This document shows, one piece after another, positions 5,773 through 7,490 of a stretch of 7,490 bases of DNA. The translations under genes and the position numbers were made by a program. The notes beneath the pieces are model-generated. The model worked only from the letters and a program-made list of their open reading frames with translations, was not told the origin of the DNA and searched no databases. Positions within the stretch are counted from its first letter, which is position 1; each line of letters opens with the position of its first letter. The DNA comes from Achromobacter sp. (GTDB taxonomy: Bacteria > Pseudomonadota > Gammaproteobacteria > Burkholderiales > Burkholderiaceae_B): the NCBI GenBank assembly GCA_003454835.1, contig DMTA01000570.1, forward strand, positions 1-7,490. Reading direction: 5' to 3'.

Positions 5773-6438
5773 ATGTGTTCGCACTACCAGACGCTCAAGG
5801 ACGCCGAATTGCTGCTGCAGAAATTCGGCGTGCGCGCCAAACCCACCGCGATCGGCAAATACGACATGTGGCCTCGCTACGAAGGCCTGTTCGTGCGGCG
5901 TCCGCCGGAGCATGACGCCGGCGACGACGCTGTTCCCGAGCGTGAGGCCGCCGCTGGCCGCTGGGGTTTGATCAGCGCCATGACGCGCTCAGGCGGCCTG
6001 GAACGCGCCAGCAAGCTGTCCACCTTCAATGCCCGCGCGGAGACGGCTGCGGGCTCGTACACCTTTGGCAACGCCTGGCGCTGCGCACAGCACTGCATCA
6101 TTCCCGCCGACGCGATATTCGAACCGGACTGGTCGTCCGGCAAGGCCGTGGCCACCCGCTTCACCCGCGCCGACGGCAAACCGATGGGCATCGCGGGTTT
6201 GTGGGACCGCTATCGCGATGCGGCGGGGCAATGGCAGGAGAGCTACACCATGCTCACCATCAACGCCGACATCGATCCCCTGTTCAGCCGCTATCACCAG
6301 CCGAACACGGAAAAACGCATGGTGGTCATCCTGCCCGAAGGCGCTTACGGCGACTGGCTGACCGCCTCTGCCACCCACAGCCGCGACATGCTGGTGCCGT
6401 TTCCGGCCGACATGCTGACGGCGACACCAATGGCGTGA
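5773..6438 (+). CDS. SRAP-family abasic-site processing protein (HMCES/YedK-like)
   Basis: 221 residues, normal for the family. Cys2, directly after the start Met (MCSHYQ), is the catalytic residue. In characterised members Met1 is removed and Cys2 forms a thiazolidine crosslink with an abasic site in single-stranded DNA, shielding it from breakage. This fixes the start at 5773; GGGAG lies six bases upstream. Other active-site blocks are present: FNARAE (N86), CIIPADAIFEPDW (E117) and RYHQPNTEKRMVVIL (H175), at positions matching N75, E105 and H160 of E. coli YedK as I recall them. RWGLI (63-67) and the GIAGLWDRY block also fit. The FEPDW form, instead of the more common FYEW, marks a subfamily. 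No LexA-like box is evident upstream, so SOS control is unproven. It stands alone between a terminator and the PIN gene. Confidence 0.94.
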   Translation: MCSHYQTLKDAELLLQKFGVRAKPTAIGKYDMWPRYEGLFVRRPPEHDAGDDAVPEREAAAGRWGLISAMTRSGGLERASKLSTFNARAETAAGSYTFGNAWRCAQHCIIPADAIFEPDWSSGKAVATRFTRADGKPMGIAGLWDRYRDAAGQWQESYTMLTINADIDPLFSRYHQPNTEKRMVVILPEGAYGDWLTASATHSRDMLVPFPADMLTATPMA

Positions 6439-6600
6439 CGTGGCTGTCATCGGCGCCGGCATCTGGCGCGGCGCCTGCGACCGGATGAGGAAAGCGCCGG
6501 ACGGACTTCGGAAGCAAGCCCCCCCCGCCCGGCAGACCACCAGAAAAACAACTATTCTTCTGCCTCGCCTCTTATTTACCCGCCCGCCCGGCGGCCATCG

Positions 6601-6617
6601 GCGCACGGCTCGTGCGC
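6601..6617. promoter_or_regulatory. 17-bp palindrome upstream of the PIN-domain gene
   Basis: GCGCACG (6601-6607) and CGTGCGC (6611-6617) are perfect inverted repeats around GCT, ending 28 bases before the TTG start at 6646. No T-run follows, so it is not a terminator of the usual kind. The position fits an operator or a leader hairpin that tempers expression. In GC-rich DNA a 7-bp repeat of this kind can arise by chance. Confidence 0.35.
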
Positions 6618-6645
6618 GCTGCCCGGGCCGGCGACCGAACCGATC

Positions 6646-7242
6646 TTGACCTCCCTCTCCGCTACTCCCCCGTTCATCGTCCTGGACGCGTGCGTCCTCA
6701 TGTCCGGCATCCTGCGCCGGCTATTGCTGCGCCTGGCCGAGGCCGGCGTGTTCCAGCCCGTGTGGACCGAACGCATCGGTGAGGAATGGCGCCGCAATGC
6801 CTGCCGCATCTGGGACATTCCACCGGAGGTGATGGCCGAATTCTGGGCGGACATGAACGCGCGGTTTCCCGCGGCCATGGAATCGGACACGCAGGTTTAT
6901 GAAGCGTCGCTGCGGTACAGCGACCCCAAGGATTTTCACGTCATCGCGGCCGGGTTGGCGCGGCGCGCGCGCTGCGGGCTGCCTCAGACGCCGACCGTGC
7001 AGGTGCTGACGTGGAATCTGAAGGACTTCAATCGTTCCGAACTGCGCCGGCAGGGTCTGGACGTCTACAACCCGGACCGGATGCTGGTGCAGTGGTGGCA
7101 GGCGGGTTCCGAAAACATGCTGGACGCGATTGCCCAGATTCCCGCCGACTACGTCGCGCTGGGCCGCGAGCCGGAGCCGCTGACTGCAACGCTGCATCGT
7201 GAACGCCTTTACGGCCTGAAGAATCTGGTGGCGCGGCAATAA
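6646..7242 (+). CDS. PIN-domain protein (putative ribonuclease, solitary)
   Basis: 198 residues. The N-terminal strand IVLDACVLMSG (11-21) carries the first PIN-domain acidic residue, D14. Further acidic positions are E43/E46 in TERIGEEW, D93/D96 in SDPKDFHVIAAG, and N124/D127 in LTWNLKDF, the usual pattern of Mg2+-dependent PIN nucleases such as VapC toxins. The C-terminal third (about 145-198) is an extension beyond the core domain. The TTG start at 6646 is the best available: the next Met (residue 19) would remove D14. The ribosome binding site is poor, which together with TTG predicts low expression. No antitoxin-like gene precedes it, and what follows is repeat and IS-end sequence. It may be an orphan toxin, a partner-less remnant, or a housekeeping PIN protein. 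The family call is solid; activity and target are unknown. Confidence 0.88.
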   Translation: MTSLSATPPFIVLDACVLMSGILRRLLLRLAEAGVFQPVWTERIGEEWRRNACRIWDIPPEVMAEFWADMNARFPAAMESDTQVYEASLRYSDPKDFHVIAAGLARRARCGLPQTPTVQVLTWNLKDFNRSELRRQGLDVYNPDRMLVQWWQAGSENMLDAIAQIPADYVALGREPEPLTATLHRERLYGLKNLVARQ

Positions 7243-7295
7243 ACAGTTCGGCGATGAAAGCGGCGGCAACAAGCCGGCAATAAGATGGCCGGCAA

Positions 7296-7490
7296 TGAAC
7301 TGACCCCCAGAAGTTGGACGGTCAGAAGCTAAAGCCCGAAGGCCTGTGACCTTCCCCCGTAAATTGGACAGTTCAAAACTGGAGGGTGGCTGCCTCTGTT
7401 GGTTGCTCTGACCTTCCCCCGTAAATTGGACAGTTCAAAACTGGAGGGTGGCTGCCTCTGTTGGTTGCTCTGACCACTTTTGGACGTACT
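7296..7490 (+). mobile_element. IS3/IS150-like terminal motifs at an insertion-sequence boundary (partial)
   Basis: Starting at 7296, TGAACTGACCCCC...GTTGGAC (to 7319) strongly resembles the terminal inverted repeat of IS150-group IS3-family elements, from memory of that family. Three more TGACC...TTGGAC units follow in the same orientation (TTGGAC at 7314, 7364, 7426 and 7480). No transposase is present inside the window; it would have to lie beyond base 7490. It may be the left end of an element, nested ends, or a transposase-free remnant. CTGACC (7300-7305) and GGTCAG (7320-7325) form a small dyad around the first TTGGAC. Confidence 0.5.
7347..7470. repeat. Perfect 62-bp tandem direct repeat, two copies
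   Basis: Bases 7347-7408 and 7409-7470 are identical, and 7471-7475 (TGACC) begin a third unit that then diverges. Each unit contains CCCCCG, TTGGACAGTT and the small inverted repeat CAGTT-CAA-AACTG. The identity without a single change indicates a recent duplication or strong conservation by recombination. The unit is noncoding in all frames as far as I can see. Confidence 0.97.

Noticed and set aside
6519..6526. A run of eight C bases upstream of the PIN gene as a phase-variation tract.
   Set aside because: It is short, lies in noncoding sequence, and is not placed between recognisable -35 and -10 elements.
6440..6649. A 69-codon frame with GTG start overlapping the PIN start by four bases, considered as an antitoxin.
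   Set aside because: The overlap is tempting, but the sequence is Arg/Pro-rich without a DNA-binding motif and there is no ribosome binding site.
7347..7490. A CRISPR array.
   Set aside because: The two 62-bp units are directly adjacent with no unique spacers, and there are no cas genes; the motif fits IS ends better.

Overview
The window is high-GC proteobacterial DNA. The gene set, with a Bug-type periplasmic receptor clustered with a class III CoA-transferase, an HMG-CoA-lyase-like enzyme and a LysR regulator, points to a betaproteobacterium of the Bordetella/Achromobacter (Alcaligenaceae) type. This assignment is inference from gene content, not from a marker gene.

Left part (1-3880, minus strand): a catabolic cluster reads leftwards in the order LysR regulator, CaiB-type CoA-transferase, Bug solute receptor, and HMG-CoA-lyase-like enzyme that runs off the left edge. 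The simplest reading is that an organic acid is bound in the periplasm, activated as a CoA ester, and cleaved by a retro-Claisen lyase, under control of the LysR protein. The substrate cannot be read from the sequence.

Centre (4002-4357, plus strand): this is the most notable locus. A complete tRNA-Leu(UAA) gene is split inside its anticodon, between U34 and A35, by a 225-nt group I intron without an ORF. Nearly all the expected pairings (P1, P2, P3-P9, P10), the terminal omega-G, two GAAA tetraloops and an 11-nt tetraloop receptor can be traced. The core resembles the intron of the Azoarcus tRNA-Ile gene as I remember it. Removing the intron gives an 87-nt tRNA with perfect stems.

Right of the tRNA (4358-5624, plus strand): a lower-GC two-gene unit with an unrelated look follows. 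It encodes a protein with two membrane helices and a GAF-like domain, then a coupled 68-residue protein of unknown function, and ends at a strong UUCG-loop terminator. It looks like an accessory insertion next to a tRNA gene and is the best candidate here for an undescribed system.

Right end (5625-7490, plus strand): an SRAP-family (HMCES/YedK-like) abasic-site protein has a leader that can fold into competing hairpins, one hiding its ribosome binding site. A solitary PIN-domain protein with a TTG start lies behind a 17-bp palindrome. The last 195 bases hold IS3/IS150-like terminal motifs and a perfect 62-bp tandem duplication, which suggests a recombination-prone boundary.
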